From Strigamia acuminata (lineage: Eukaryota > Arthropoda > Chilopoda > Geophilomorpha > Linotaeniidae), in the NCBI GenBank assembly GCA_949358305.1, contig OX442323.1, positions 62,001 to 126,000 of the forward strand: a stretch of 64,000 nucleotides of DNA. The letters are read 5' to 3'. Every line of letters begins with the position of its first letter. The first letter of the stretch is position 1. Of the stretch, positions 1 to 13,650 are shown in pieces. The translations under genes were made by a program, and so were the position numbers. The notes under the pieces are model-generated. The model made no database searches and had not been told where the DNA came from. It worked only from the letters and a program-made list of their open reading frames with translations.

Positions 1-3000
1 CCAATGTCTCTGAATGTTCAGAAATAGGGTTTAAACCTTAGTAGAAGGCTCCAATGTAAGTTTTAGAAACATCTAACCAATGATTTGGGAGAATAGACTT
101 TTGATCTCATCACAGTTGACTTAGCACAAACACCACAAGTCCAATGTCTCTGAATGTTCAGAAATAGTGTTTAAACCTTAGTAGAAGACTTCAATGTAAG
201 TTTTAGCAACATCCAAGCGCTGATTTGGGAGAATAGACTTTTGATCTCATCACAGTTGACTTAGCACAAACACCACAAGACAAATGTCTCTGAATGTTCA
301 GAAATAGTGTTTAAACCTTAGTAGAAGACTTCAATGTAAGTTTTAGCAACATCCAAGCACTGATTTGGGAGAATAGACTTTTGATCTCATCACAGTTGAC
401 TTAGCACAAACACCACAAGACCAATGTTTCTGAATGTTCAGAAATAGTGTTTAAACCTTAGTAGAAGGCTCCAATGTAAGTTTTAGAAACATCTAACTAA
501 TGATTTGGGAGAATAGACTTTTGATCTCATCACAGTTGACTTAGCACAAACACCACAAGTCCAATGTCTCTGAATGTTCAGAAATAGTGTTTAAACCCTA
601 GTAGAAGCCTTCAATTTAAATTTTAGCAACATCCAAGCACTGATTTGGGAGAATAGACTTTTGATCTCATCACAGATGACTTAGCACAAACACCACAAGA
701 CCAATGTCTCTGAATGTTCAGAAATAGGGTTTAAACCTTAGTAGAAGGCTCCAATGTAAGTTTTAGAAACATCTAACCAATGATTTGGGAGAATAGACTT
801 TTGATCTCATCACAGTTGACTTAGCACAAACACCACAAGTCCAATGTCTCTGAATGTTCAGAAATAGTGTTTAAACCTTAGTAGAAGGCTCCAATGTAAG
901 TTTTAGAAACATCTAACCAATGATTTGGGAGAATAGACTTTTGATCTCATCACAGTTGACTTAGCACAAACACCACAAGTCCAATGTCTCTGAATGTAAA
1001 GAAATAGTGTTTAAACCTTAGTAGAAGCCTTCAATGTAAGTTTTAGCAACATCCAAGCAATACATTTTGAAAAAAAAATTTTGAGCTTATTTCACATCGC
1101 AGTTGACTTAGCACAAACACCACAAGACCAATGTCTCTGAATGTTCAGAAATAGTGTTTAAACCTTAGTAGAAGGCTCCAATGTAAGTTTTAGCAACATC
1201 CAAGCACTGATTTGGGAGAATAGACTTTTGATCTCATCACAGTTGACTTAGCACAAACACCACAAGTCCAATGTCTCTGAATGTTCAGAAATAGTGTTTA
1301 AACCTTAGTAGAAGGCTCCAATGTAAGTTTTAGAAACATCTAACTAATGATTTGGGAGAATAGACTTTTGATCTCATCACAGTTGACTTAGCACAAACAC
1401 CACAAGACCAATGTTTCTGAATGTTCAGAAATAGTGTTTAAACCTTAGTAGAAGGCTCCAATGTAAGTTTTAGAAACATCTAACCAATGATTTGGGAGAA
1501 TAGACTTTTGATCTCATCACAGTTGACTTAGCACAAACACCACAAGTCCAATGTCTCTGAATGTAAAGAAATAGTGTTTAAACCTTAGTAGAAGCCTTCA
1601 ATGTAAGTTTTAGCAACATCCAAGCAATACATTTTGAAAAAAAAATTTTGAGCTTATTTCACATCGCAGTTGACTTAGCACAAACACCACAAGACCAATG
1701 TCTCTGAATGTTCAGAAATAGTGTTTAAACCTTAGTAGAAGGCTCCAATGTAAGTTTTAGAAACATCTAACTAATGATTTGGGAGAATAGACTTTTGATC
1801 TCATCACAGTTGACTTAGCACAAACACCACAAGATTAATGTCTCTGAATGTTCAGAAATAGTGTTTAAACCTTAGTAGAAGGCTCCAATGTAAGTTTTAG
1901 AAACATCTAACTAATGATTTGGGAGAATAGACTTTTGATCTCATCACAGTTGACTTAGCACAAACACCACAAGACCAATGTTTCTGAATGTTCAGAAATA
2001 GTGTTTAAACCTTAGTAGAAGGCTCCAATGTAAGTTTTAGAAACATCTAACCAATGATTTGGGAGAATAGACTTTTGATCTCATCACAGTTGACTTAGCA
2101 CAAACACCACAAGTCCAATGTCTCTGAATGTTCAGAAATAGTGTTTAAACCTTAGTAGAAGCCTTCAATGTAAGTTTTAGCAACATCCAAGCAATACATT
2201 TTGAAAAAAAAATTTTGAGCTTATTTCACATCGCAGTTGACTTAGCACAAACACCACAAGACCAATGTCTCTGAATGTTCAGAAATAGTGTTTAAACCTT
2301 AGTAGAAAGCTCCAATGTAAGTTTTAGAAACATCTAACTAATGATTTGGGAGAATAGACTTTTGATCTCATCACAGTTGACTTAGCACAAACACCACAAG
2401 TCCAATGTCTCTGAATGTTCAGAAATAGTGTTTAAACCTTAGTAGAAGACTTCAATGTAAGTTTTAGCAACATCCAAGCGCTGATTTGGGAGAATAGACT
2501 TTTGATCTCATCACAGTTGACTTAGCACAAACACCACAAGACAAATGTCTCTGAATGTTCAGAAATAGTGTTAAAACCCTAGTAGAAGCCTTCAATTTAA
2601 ATTTTAGCAACATCCAAGCACTGATTTGGGAGAATAGACTTTTGATCTCATCACAGATGACTTAGCACAAACACCACAAGACCAATGTCTCTGAATGTTC
2701 AGAAATAGGGTTTAAACCTTAGTAGAAGGCTCCAATGTAAGTTTTAGAAACATCTAACCAATGATTTGGGAGAATAGACTTTTGATCTCATCACAGTTGA
2801 CTTAGCACAAACACCACAAGTCCAATGTCTCTGAATGTTCAGAAATAGTGTTTAAACCTTAGTAGAAGACTTCAATGTAAGTTTTAGCAACATCCAAGCG
2901 CTGATTTGGGAGAATAGACTTTTGATCTCATCACAGTTGACTTAGCACAAACACCACAAGACAAATGTCTCTGAATGTTCAGAAATAGTGTTTAAACCTT

Positions 3001-6000
3001 AGTAGAAGACTTCAATGTAAGTTTTAGCAACATCCAAGCACTGATTTGGGAGAATAGACTTTTGATCTCATCACAGTTGACTTAGCACAAACACCACAAG
3101 ACCAATGTTTCTGAATGTTCAGAAATAGGGTTTAAACCTTAGTAGAAGGCTCCAATGTAAGTTTTAGAAACATCTAACCAATGATTTGGGAGAATAGACT
3201 TTTGATCTCATCACAGTTGACTTAGCACAAACACCACAAGTCCAATGTCTCTGAATGTTCAGAAATAGTGTTTAAACCTTAGTAGAAGGCTCCAATGTAA
3301 GTTTTAGAAACATCTAACCAATGATTTGGGAGAATAGACTTTTGATCTCATCACAGTTGACTTAGCACAAACACCACAAGTCCAATGTCTCTGAATGTAA
3401 AGAAATAGTGTTTAAACCTTAGTAGAAGCCTTCAATGTAAGTTTTAGCAACATCCAAGCAATACATTTTGAAAAAAAAATTTTGAGCTTATTTCACATCG
3501 CAGTTGACTTAGCACAAACACCACAAGACCAATGTCTCTGAATGTTCAGAAATAGTGTTTAAACCTTAGTAGAAGGCTCCAATGTAAGTTTTAGCAACAT
3601 CCAAGCACTGATTTGGGAGAATAGACTTTTGATCTCATCACAGTTGACTTAGCACAAACACCACAAGTCCAATGTCTCTGAATGTTCAGAAATAGTGTTT
3701 AAACCTTAGTAGAAGGCTCCAATGTAAGTTTTAGAAACATCTAACTAATGATTTGGGAGAATAGACTTTTGATCTCATCACAGTTGACTTAGCACAAACA
3801 CCACAAGACCAATGTTTCTGAATGTTCAGAAATAGTGTTTAAACCTTAGTAGAAGGCTCCAATGTAAGTTTTAGAAACATCTAACCAATGATTTGGGAGA
3901 ATAGACTTTTGATCTCATCACAGTTGACTTAGCACAAACACCACAAGTCCAATGTCTCTGAATGTAAAGAAATAGTGTTTAAACCTTAGTAGAAGCCTTC
4001 AATGTAAGTTTTAGCAACATCCAAGCAATACATTTTGAAAAAAAAATTTTGAGCTTATTTCACATCGCAGTTGACTTAGCACAAACACCACAAGACCAAT
4101 GTCTCTGAATGTTCAGAAATAGTGTTTAAACCTTAGTAGAAGGCTCCAATGTAAGTTTTAGAAACATCTAACTAATGATTTGGGAGAAAAGACTTTTGAT
4201 CTCATCACAGTTGACTTAGCACAAACACCACAAGATTAATGTCTCTGAATGTTCAGAAATAGTGTTTAAACCTTAGTAGAAGGCTCCAATGTAAGTTTTA
4301 GAAACATCTAACTAATGATTTGGGAGAATAGACTTTTGATCTCATCACAGTTGACTTAGCACAAACACCACAAGACCAATGTTTCTGAATGTTCAGAAAT
4401 AGTGTTTAAACCTTAGTAGAAGGCTCCAATGTAAGTTTTAGAAACATCTAACCAATGATTTGGGAGAATAGACTTTTGATCTCATCACAGTTGACTTAGC
4501 ACAAACACCACAAGTCCAATGTCTCTGAATGTTCAGAAATAGTGTTTAAACCTTAGTAGAAGACTTCAATGTAAGTTTTAGCAACATCCAAGCGCTGATT
4601 TGGGAGAATAGACTTTTGATCTCATCACAGTTGACTTAGCACAAACACCACAAGACAAATGTCTCTGAATGTTCAGAAATAGTGTTAAAACCCTAGTAGA
4701 AGCCTTCAATTTAAATTTTAGCAACATCCAAGCACTGATTTGGGAGAATAGACTTTTGATCTCATCACAGATGACTTAGCACAAACACCACAAGACCAAT
4801 GTCTCTGAATGTTCAGAAATAGGGTTTAAACCTTAGTAGAAGGCTCCAATGTAAGTTTTAGAAACATCTAACCAATGATTTGGGAGAATAGACTTTTGAT
4901 CTCATCACAGTTGACTTAGCACAAACACCACAAGTCCAATGTCTCTGAATGTTCAGAAATAGTGTTTAAACCTTAGTAGAAGACTTCAATGTAAGTTTTA
5001 GCAACATCCAAGCGCTGATTTGGGAGAATAGACTTTTGATCTCATCACAGTTGACTTAGCACAAACACCACAAGACAAATGTCTCTGAATGTTCAGAAAT
5101 AGTGTTTAAACCTTAGTAGAAGACTTCAATGTAAGTTTTAGCAACATCCAAGCACTGATTTGGGAGAATAGACTTTTGATCTCATCACAGTTGACTTAGC
5201 ACAAACACCACAAGACCAATGTTTCTGAATGTTCAGAAATAGTGTTTAAACCTTAGTAGAAGGCTCCAATGTAAGTTTTAGAAACATCTAACTAATGATT
5301 TGGGAGAATAGACTTTTGATCTCATCACAGTTGACTTAGCACAAACACCACAAGTCCAATGTCTCTGAATGTTCAGAAATAGTGTTTAAACCCTAGTAGA
5401 AGCCTTCAATTTAAATTTTAGCAACATCCAAGCACTGATTTGGGAGAATAGACTTTTGATCTCATCACAGATGACTTAGCACAAACACCACAAGACCAAT
5501 GTCTCTGAATGTTCAGAAATAGGGTTTAAACCTTAGTAGAAGGCTCCAATGTAAGTTTTAGAAACATCTAACCAATGATTTGGGAGAATAGACTTTTGAT
5601 CTCATCACAGTTGACTTAGCACAAACACCACAAGTCCAATGTCTCTGAATGTTCAGAAATAGTGTTTAAACCTTAGTAGAAGGCTCCAATGTAAGTTTTA
5701 GAAACATCTAACCAATGATTTGGGAGAATAGACTTTTGATCTCATCACAGTTGACTTAGCACAAACACCACAAGTCCAATGTCTCTGAATGTAAAGAAAT
5801 AGTGTTTAAACCTTAGTAGAAGCCTTCAATGTAAGTTTTAGCAACATCCAAGCAATACATTTTGAAAAAAAAATTTTGAGCTTATTTCACATCGCAGTTG
5901 ACTTAGCACAAACACCACAAGACCAATGTCTCTGAATGTTCAGAAATAGTGTTTAAACCTTAGTAGAAGGCTCCAATGTAAGTTTTAGCAACATCCAAGC

Positions 6001-9000
6001 ACTGATTTGGGAGAATAGACTTTTGATCTCATCACAGTTGACTTAGCACAAACACCACAAGTCCAATGTCTCTGAATGTTCAGAAATAGTGTTTAAACCT
6101 TAGTAGAAGGCTCCAATGTAAGTTTTAGAAACATCTAACTAATGATTTGGGAGAATAGACTTTTGATCTCATCACAGTTGACTTAGCACAAACACCACAA
6201 GACCAATGTTTCTGAATGTTCAGAAATAGTGTTTAAACCTTAGTAGAAGGCTCCAATGTAAGTTTTAGAAACATCTAACCAATGATTTGGGAGAATAGAC
6301 TTTTGATCTCATCACAGTTGACTTAGCACAAACACCACAAGTCCAATGTCTCTGAATGTAAAGAAATAGTGTTTAAACCTTAGTAGAAGCCTTCAATGTA
6401 AGTTTTAGCAACATCCAAGCAATACATTTTGAAAAAAAAATTTTGAGCTTATTTCACATCGCAGTTGACTTAGCACAAACACCACAAGACCAATGTCTCT
6501 GAATGTTCAGAAATAGTGTTTAAACCTTAGTAGAAGGCTCCAATGTAAGTTTTAGAAACATCTAACTAATGATTTGGGAGAATAGACTTTTGATCTCATC
6601 ACAGTTGACTTAGCACAAACACCACAAGATTAATGTCTCTGAATGTTCAGAAATAGTGTTTAAACCTTAGTAGAAGGCTCCAATGTAAGTTTTAGAAACA
6701 TCTAACTAATGATTTGGGAGAATAGACTTTTGATCTCATCACAGTTGACTTAGCACAAACACCACAAGACCAATGTTTCTGAATGTTCAGAAATAGTGTT
6801 TAAACCTTAGTAGAAGGCTCCAATGTAAGTTTTAGAAACATCTAACCAATGATTTGGGAGAATAGACTTTTGATCTCATCACAGTTGACTTAGCACAAAC
6901 ACCACAAGTCCAATGTCTCTGAATGTTCAGAAATAGTGTTTAAACCTTAGTAGAAGCCTTCAATGTAAGTTTTAGCAACATCCAAGCAATACATTTTGAA
7001 AAAAAAATTTTGAGCTTATTTCACATCGCAGTTGACTTAGCACAAACACCACAAGACCAATGTCTCTGAATGTTCAGAAATAGTGTTTAAACCTTAGTAG
7101 AAAGCTCCAATGTAAGTTTTAGAAACATCTAACTAATGATTTGGGAGAATAGACTTTTGATCTCATCACAGTTGACTTAGCACAAACACCACAAGTCCAA
7201 TGTCTCTGAATGTTCAGAAATAGTGTTTAAACCTTAGTAGAAGACTTCAATGTAAGTTTTAGCAACATCCAAGCGCTGATTTGGGAGAATAGACTTTTGA
7301 TCTCATCACAGTTGACTTAGCACAAACACCACAAGACAAATGTCTCTGAATGTTCAGAAATAGTGTTAAAACCCTAGTAGAAGCCTTCAATTTAAATTTT
7401 AGCAACATCCAAGCACTGATTTGGGAGAATAGACTTTTGATCTCATCACAGATGACTTAGCACAAACACCACAAGACCAATGTCTCTGAATGTTCAGAAA
7501 TAGGGTTTAAACCTTAGTAGAAGGCTCCAATGTAAGTTTTAGAAACATCTAACCAATGATTTGGGAGAATAGACTTTTGATCTCATCACAGTTGACTTAG
7601 CACAAACACCACAAGTCCAATGTCTCTGAATGTTCAGAAATAGTGTTTAAACCTTAGTAGAAGACTTCAATGTAAGTTTTAGCAACATCCAAGCGCTGAT
7701 TTGGGAGAATAGACTTTTGATCTCATCACAGTTGACTTAGCACAAACACCACAAGACAAATGTCTCTGAATGTTCAGAAATAGTGTTTAAACCTTAGTAG
7801 AAGACTTCAATGTAAGTTTTAGCAACATCCAAGCACTGATTTGGGAGAATAGACTTTTGATCTCATCACAGTTGACTTAGCACAAACACCACAAGACCAA
7901 TGTTTCTGAATGTTCAGAAATAGGGTTTAAACCTTAGTAGAAGGCTCCAATGTAAGTTTTAGAAACATCTAACCAATGATTTGGGAGAATAGACTTTTGA
8001 TCTCATCACAGTTGACTTAGCACAAACACCACAAGTCCAATGTCTCTGAATGTTCAGAAATAGTGTTTAAACCTTAGTAGAAGGCTCCAATGTAAGTTTT
8101 AGAAACATCTAACCAATGATTTGGGAGAATAGACTTTTGATCTCATCACAGTTGACTTAGCACAAACACCACAAGTCCAATGTCTCTGAATGTAAAGAAA
8201 TAGTGTTTAAACCTTAGTAGAAGCCTTCAATGTAAGTTTTAGCAACATCCAAGCAATACATTTTGAAAAAAAAATTTTGAGCTTATTTCACATCGCAGTT
8301 GACTTAGCACAAACACCACAAGACCAATGTCTCTGAATGTTCAGAAATAGTGTTTAAACCTTAGTAGAAGGCTCCAATGTAAGTTTTAGCAACATCCAAG
8401 CACTGATTTGGGAGAATAGACTTTTGATCTCATCACAGTTGACTTAGCACAAACACCACAAGTCCAATGTCTCTGAATGTTCAGAAATAGTGTTTAAACC
8501 TTAGTAGAAGGCTCCAATGTAAGTTTTAGAAACATCTAACTAATGATTTGGGAGAATAGACTTTTGATCTCATCACAGTTGACTTAGCACAAACACCACA
8601 AGACCAATGTTTCTGAATGTTCAGAAATAGTGTTTAAACCTTAGTAGAAGGCTCCAATGTAAGTTTTAGAAACATCTAACCAATGATTTGGGAGAATAGA
8701 CTTTTGATCTCATCACAGTTGACTTAGCACAAACACCACAAGTCCAATGTCTCTGAATGTAAAGAAATAGTGTTTAAACCTTAGTAGAAGCCTTCAATGT
8801 AAGTTTTAGCAACATCCAAGCAATACATTTTGAAAAAAAAATTTTGAGCTTATTTCACATCGCAGTTGACTTAGCACAAACACCACAAGACCAATGTCTC
8901 TGAATGTTCAGAAATAGTGTTTAAACCTTAGTAGAAGGCTCCAATGTAAGTTTTAGAAACATCTAACTAATGATTTGGGAGAAAAGACTTTTGATCTCAT

Positions 9001-9310
9001 CACAGTTGACTTAGCACAAACACCACAAGATTAATGTCTCTGAATGTTCAGAAATAGTGTTTAAACCTTAGTAGAAGGCTCCAATGTAAGTTTTAGAAAC
9101 ATCTAACTAATGATTTGGGAGAATAGACTTTTGATCTCATCACAGTTGACTTAGCACAAACACCACAAGACCAATGTTTCTGAATGTTCAGAAATAGTGT
9201 TTAAACCTTAGTAGAAGGCTCCAATGTAAGTTTTAGAAACATCTAACCAATGATTTGGGAGAATAGACTTTTGATCTCATCACAGTTGACTTAGCACAAA
9301 CACCACAAGT
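1..9310. repeat. 4,795-bp (34-monomer) higher-order repeat, about two copies
   Basis: Monomer subtypes recur in the same order at an offset of 4,795 bp. The run at 1, 141, 281, 421, 561, 701, 841 and 981 (marked by AGGG, GCGCTG, ACAAATG, TTTCTG, ACCCTAG and TGTAAAG variants) is repeated at 4796 through 5776. A private GAGAAAAGAC variant at 4181 recurs at 8976. The length equals 34 monomers with five of the 147-bp type (34 x 140 + 35). Within it are 567-bp four-monomer sub-blocks (981, 1548, 2115). The second copy departs from the first near 9311. Confidence 0.85.
981..1127. repeat. 147-bp A-tract monomer variant (first of about 37)
   Basis: In this variant the 42-bp block beginning CACTGATTTGGGAG is replaced by a 49-bp block with ATACATTTTGAAAAAAAAATTTTGAGC, giving 147 bp rather than 140 bp. 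Further copies begin at 1548, 2115, 3382, 3949, 5776, 6343, 6910, 8177, 8744 and 9311, and about 26 more occur later in the window. They are often 567 bp apart, which makes them natural markers of the higher-order structure. The 9311 copy has an A-tract interrupted by a T; the one near 40450 has an A10 tract. Whether the A-tract has a role, for example in nucleosome positioning, is not shown by the sequence. Confidence 0.9.
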
Positions 9311-12300
9311 CCAATGTCTCTGAATGTTCAGAAATAGTGTTTAAACCTTAGTAGAAGCCTTCAATGTAAGTTTTAGCAACATCCAAGCAATACATTTTGA
9401 AAAAATAAATTTTGAGCTTATTTCACATCGCAGTTGACTTAGCACAAACACCACAAGACCAATGTCTCTGAATGTTCAGAAATAGTGTTTAAACCTTAGT
9501 AGAAAGCTCCAATGTAAGTTTTAGAAACATCTAACTAATGATTTGGGAGAATAGACTTTTGATCTCATCACAGTTGACTTAGCACAAACACCACAAGTCC
9601 AATGTCTCTGAATGTTCAGAAATAGTGTTTAAACCCTAGTAGAAGCCTTCAATTTAAATTTTAGCAACATCCAAGCACTGATTTGGGAGAATAGACTTTT
9701 GATCTCATCACAGATGACTTAGCACAAACACCACAAGACCAATGTCTCTGAATGTTCAGAAATAGTGTTTAAACCTTAGTAGAAGGCTCCAATGTAAGTT
9801 TTAGAAACATCTAACTAATGATTTGGGAGAATAGACTTTTGATCTCATCACAGTTGACTTAGCACAAACACCACAAGATTAATGTCTCTGAATGTTCAGA
9901 AATAGTGTTTAAACCTTAGTAGAAGGCTCCAATGTAAGTTTTAGAAACATCTAACTAATGATTTGGGAGAATAGACTTTTGATCTCATCACAGTTGACTT
10001 AGCACAAACACCACAAGACCAATATCTCTGAATGTTCAGAAATAGTGTTTAAACCTTAGTAGAAGGCTCCAATGTAAGTTTTAGAAACATCTAACCAATG
10101 ATTTGGGAGAATAGACTTTTGATCTCATCACAGTTGACTTAGCACAAACACCACAAGTCCAATGTCTCTGAATGTTCAGAAATAGTGTTAAAACCCTAGT
10201 AGAAGCCTTCAATTTAAATTTTAGCAACATCCAAGCACTGATTTGGGAGAATAGACTTTTGATCTCATCACAGATGACTTAGCACAAACACCACAAGACC
10301 AATGTCTCTGAATGTTCAGAAATAGGGTTTAAACCTTAGTAGAAGGCTCCAATGTAAGTTTTAGAAACATCTAACCAATGATTTGGGAGAATAGACTTTT
10401 GATCTCATCACAGTTGACTTAGCACAAACACCACAAGTCCAATGTCTCTGAATGTTCAGAAATAGTGTTTAAACCTTAGTAGAAGACTTCAATGTAAGTT
10501 TTAGCAACATCCAAGCGCTGATTTGGGAGAATAGACTTTTGATCTCATCACAGTTGACTTAGCACAAACACCACAAGACAAATGTCTCTGAATGTTCAGA
10601 AATAGTGTTTAAACCTTAGTAGAAGACTTCAATGTAAGTTTTAGCAACATCCAAGCACTGATTTGGGAGAATAGACTTTTGATCTCATCACAGTTGACTT
10701 AGCACAAACACCACAAGACCAATGTTTCTGAATGTTCAGAAATAGTGTTTAAACCTTAGTAGAAGGCTCCAATGTAAGTTTTAGAAACATCTAACTAATG
10801 ATTTGGGAGAATAGACTTTTGATCTCATCACAGTTGACTTAGCACAAACACCACAAGTCCAATGTCTCTGAATGTTCAGAAATAGTGTTTAAACCCTAGT
10901 AGAAGCCTTCAATTTAAATTTTAGCAACATCCAAGCACTGATTTGGGAGAATAGACTTTTGATCTCATCACAGATGACTTAGCACAAACACCACAAGACC
11001 AATGTCTCTGAATGTTCAGAAATAGGGTTTAAACCTTAGTAGAAGGCTCCAATGTAAGTTTTAGAAACATCTAACCAATGATTTGGGAGAATAGACTTTT
11101 GATCTCATCACAGTTGACTTAGCACAAACACCACAAGTCCAATGTCTCTGAATGTTCAGAAATAGTGTTTAAACCTTAGTAGAAGACTTCAATGTAAGTT
11201 TTAGCAACATCCAAGCGCTGATTTGGGAGAATAGACTTTTGATCTCATCACAGTTGACTTAGCACAAACACCACAAGACAAATGTCTCTGAATGTTTAGA
11301 AATAGTGTTTAAACCTTAGTAGAAGACTTCAATGTAAGTTTTAGCAACATCCAAGCACTGATTTGGGAGAATAGACTTTTGATCTCATCACAGTTGACTT
11401 AGCACAAACACCACAAGTCCAATGTCTCTGAATGTTCAGAAATAGTGTTTAAACCTTAGTAGAAGGCTCCAATGTAAGTTTTAGAAACATCTAACTAATG
11501 ATTTGGGAGAATAGACTTTTGATCTCATCACAGTTGACTTAGCACAAACACCACAAGACCAATGTTTCTGAATGTTCAGAAATAGTGTTTAAACCTTAGT
11601 AGAAGGCTCCAATGTAAGTTTTAGAAACATCTAACTAATGATTTGGGAGAATAGACTTTTGATCTCATCACAGTTGACTTAGCACAAACACCACAAGTCC
11701 AATGTCTCTGAATGTAAAGAAATAGTGTTTAAACCTTAGTAGAAGCCTTCAATGTAAGTTTTAGCAACATCCAAGCAATACATTTTGAAAAAAAAATTTT
11801 GAGCTTATTTCACATCGCAGTTGACTTAGCACAAACACCACAAGACCAATGTCTCTGAATGTTCAGAAATAGTGTTTAAACCTTAGTAGAAGGCTCCAAT
11901 GTAAGTTTTAGAAACATCTAACTAATGATTTGGGAGAATAGACTTTTGATCTCATCACAGTTGACTTAGCACAAACACCACAAGATTAATGTCTCTGAAT
12001 GTTCAGAAATAGTGTTTAAACCTTAGTAGAAGGCTCCAATGTAAGTTTTAGAAACATCTAACTAATGATTTGGGAGAATAGACTTTTGATCTCATCACAG
12101 TTGACTTAGCACAAACACCACAAGACCAATGTTTCTGAATGTTCAGAAATAGTGTTTAAACCTTAGTAGAAGGCTCCAATGTAAGTTTTAGAAACATCTA
12201 ACCAATGATTTGGGAGAATAGACTTTTGATCTCATCACAGTTGACTTAGCACAAACACCACAAGTCCAATGTCTCTGAATGTTCAGAAATAGTGTTTAAA

Positions 12301-13650
12301 CCTTAGTAGAAGCCTTCAATGTAAGTTTTAGCAACATCCAAGCAATACATTTTGAAAAAAAAATTTTGAGCTTATTTCACATCGCAGTTGACTTAGCACA
12401 AACACCACAAGACCAATGTCTCTGAATGTTCAGAAATAGTGTTTAAACCTTAGTAGAAAGCTCCAATGTAAGTTTTAGAAACATCTAACTAATGATTTGG
12501 GAGAATAGACTTTTGATCTCATCACAGTTGACTTAGCACAAACACCACAAGTCCAATGTCTCTGAATGTTCAGAAATAGTGTTTAAACCTTAGTAGAAGA
12601 CTTCAATGTAAGTTTTAGCAACATCCAAGCGCTGATTTGGGAGAATAGACTTTTGATCTCATCACAGTTGACTTAGCACAAACACCACAAGACAAATGTC
12701 TCTGAATGTTTAGAAATAGTGTTTAAACCTTAGTAGAAGACTTCAATGTAAGTTTTAGCAACATCCAAGCACTGATTTGGGAGAATAGACTTTTGATCTC
12801 ATCACAGTTGACTTAGCACAAACACCACAAGTCCAATGTCTCTGAATGTTCAGAAATAGTGTTTAAACCTTAGTAGAAGGCTCCAATGTAAGTTTTAGAA
12901 ACATCTAACTAATGATTTGGGAGAATAGACTTTTGATCTCATCACAGTTGACTTAGCACAAACACCACAAGACCAATGTTTCTGAATGTTCAGAAATAGT
13001 GTTTAAACCTTAGTAGAAGGCTCCAATGTAAGTTTTAGAAACATCTAACTAATGATTTGGGAGAATAGACTTTTGATCTCATCACAGTTGACTTAGCACA
13101 AACACCACAAGTCCAATGTCTCTGAATGTAAAGAAATAGTGTTTAAACCTTAGTAGAAGCCTTCAATGTAAGTTTTAGCAACATCCAAGCAATACATTTT
13201 GAAAAAAAAATTTTGAGCTTATTTCACATCGCAGTTGACTTAGCACAAACACCACAAGACCAATGTCTCTGAATGTTCAGAAATAGTGTTTAAACCTTAG
13301 TAGAAGGCTCCAATGTAAGTTTTAGAAACATCTAACTAATGATTTGGGAGAATAGACTTTTGATCTCATCACAGTTGACTTAGCACAAACACCACAAGAT
13401 TAATGTCTCTGAATGTTCAGAAATAGTGTTTAAACCTTAGTAGAAGGCTCCAATGTAAGTTTTAGAAACATCTAACTAATGATTTGGGAGAATAGACTTT
13501 TGATCTCATCACAGTTGACTTAGCACAAACACCACAAGACCAATGTTTCTGAATGTTCAGAAATAGTGTTTAAACCTTAGTAGAAGGCTCCAATGTAAGT
13601 TTTAGAAACATCTAACCAATGATTTGGGAGAATAGACTTTTGATCTCATC

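Larger units (their letters stand above)
1..13650. repeat. Satellite array, segment 1 (140-bp monomer)
   Basis: Head-to-tail tandem repeats of a 140-bp AT-rich monomer. Successive starts of the CCAATGTCTCTGAATG phrase fall at 1, 141, 281, 421 and so on. Each monomer carries GTTTAAACC, a variable AGAAGGCTCC / AGAAGACTTC / AGAAGCCTTC block, GATTTGGGAGAATAG and CAGTTGACTTAGCACAAAC. Fourteen copies in this segment are a 147-bp variant in which the GATTTGGGAGAATAG block is replaced by an A-tract block. No open reading frame crosses the repeats and no gene is seen. The segment is cut by element 1 inside a monomer, at CTCATC, and resumes in phase at 21927. A centromeric or pericentromeric location is an inference from the array size and homogeneity. 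Confidence 0.98.

Noticed and set aside
1-13650. Regular repeats that might suggest a CRISPR array
   Set aside because: Monomers are contiguous 140-147-bp satellite units with no unique spacers, no short palindromic repeat and no cas genes.
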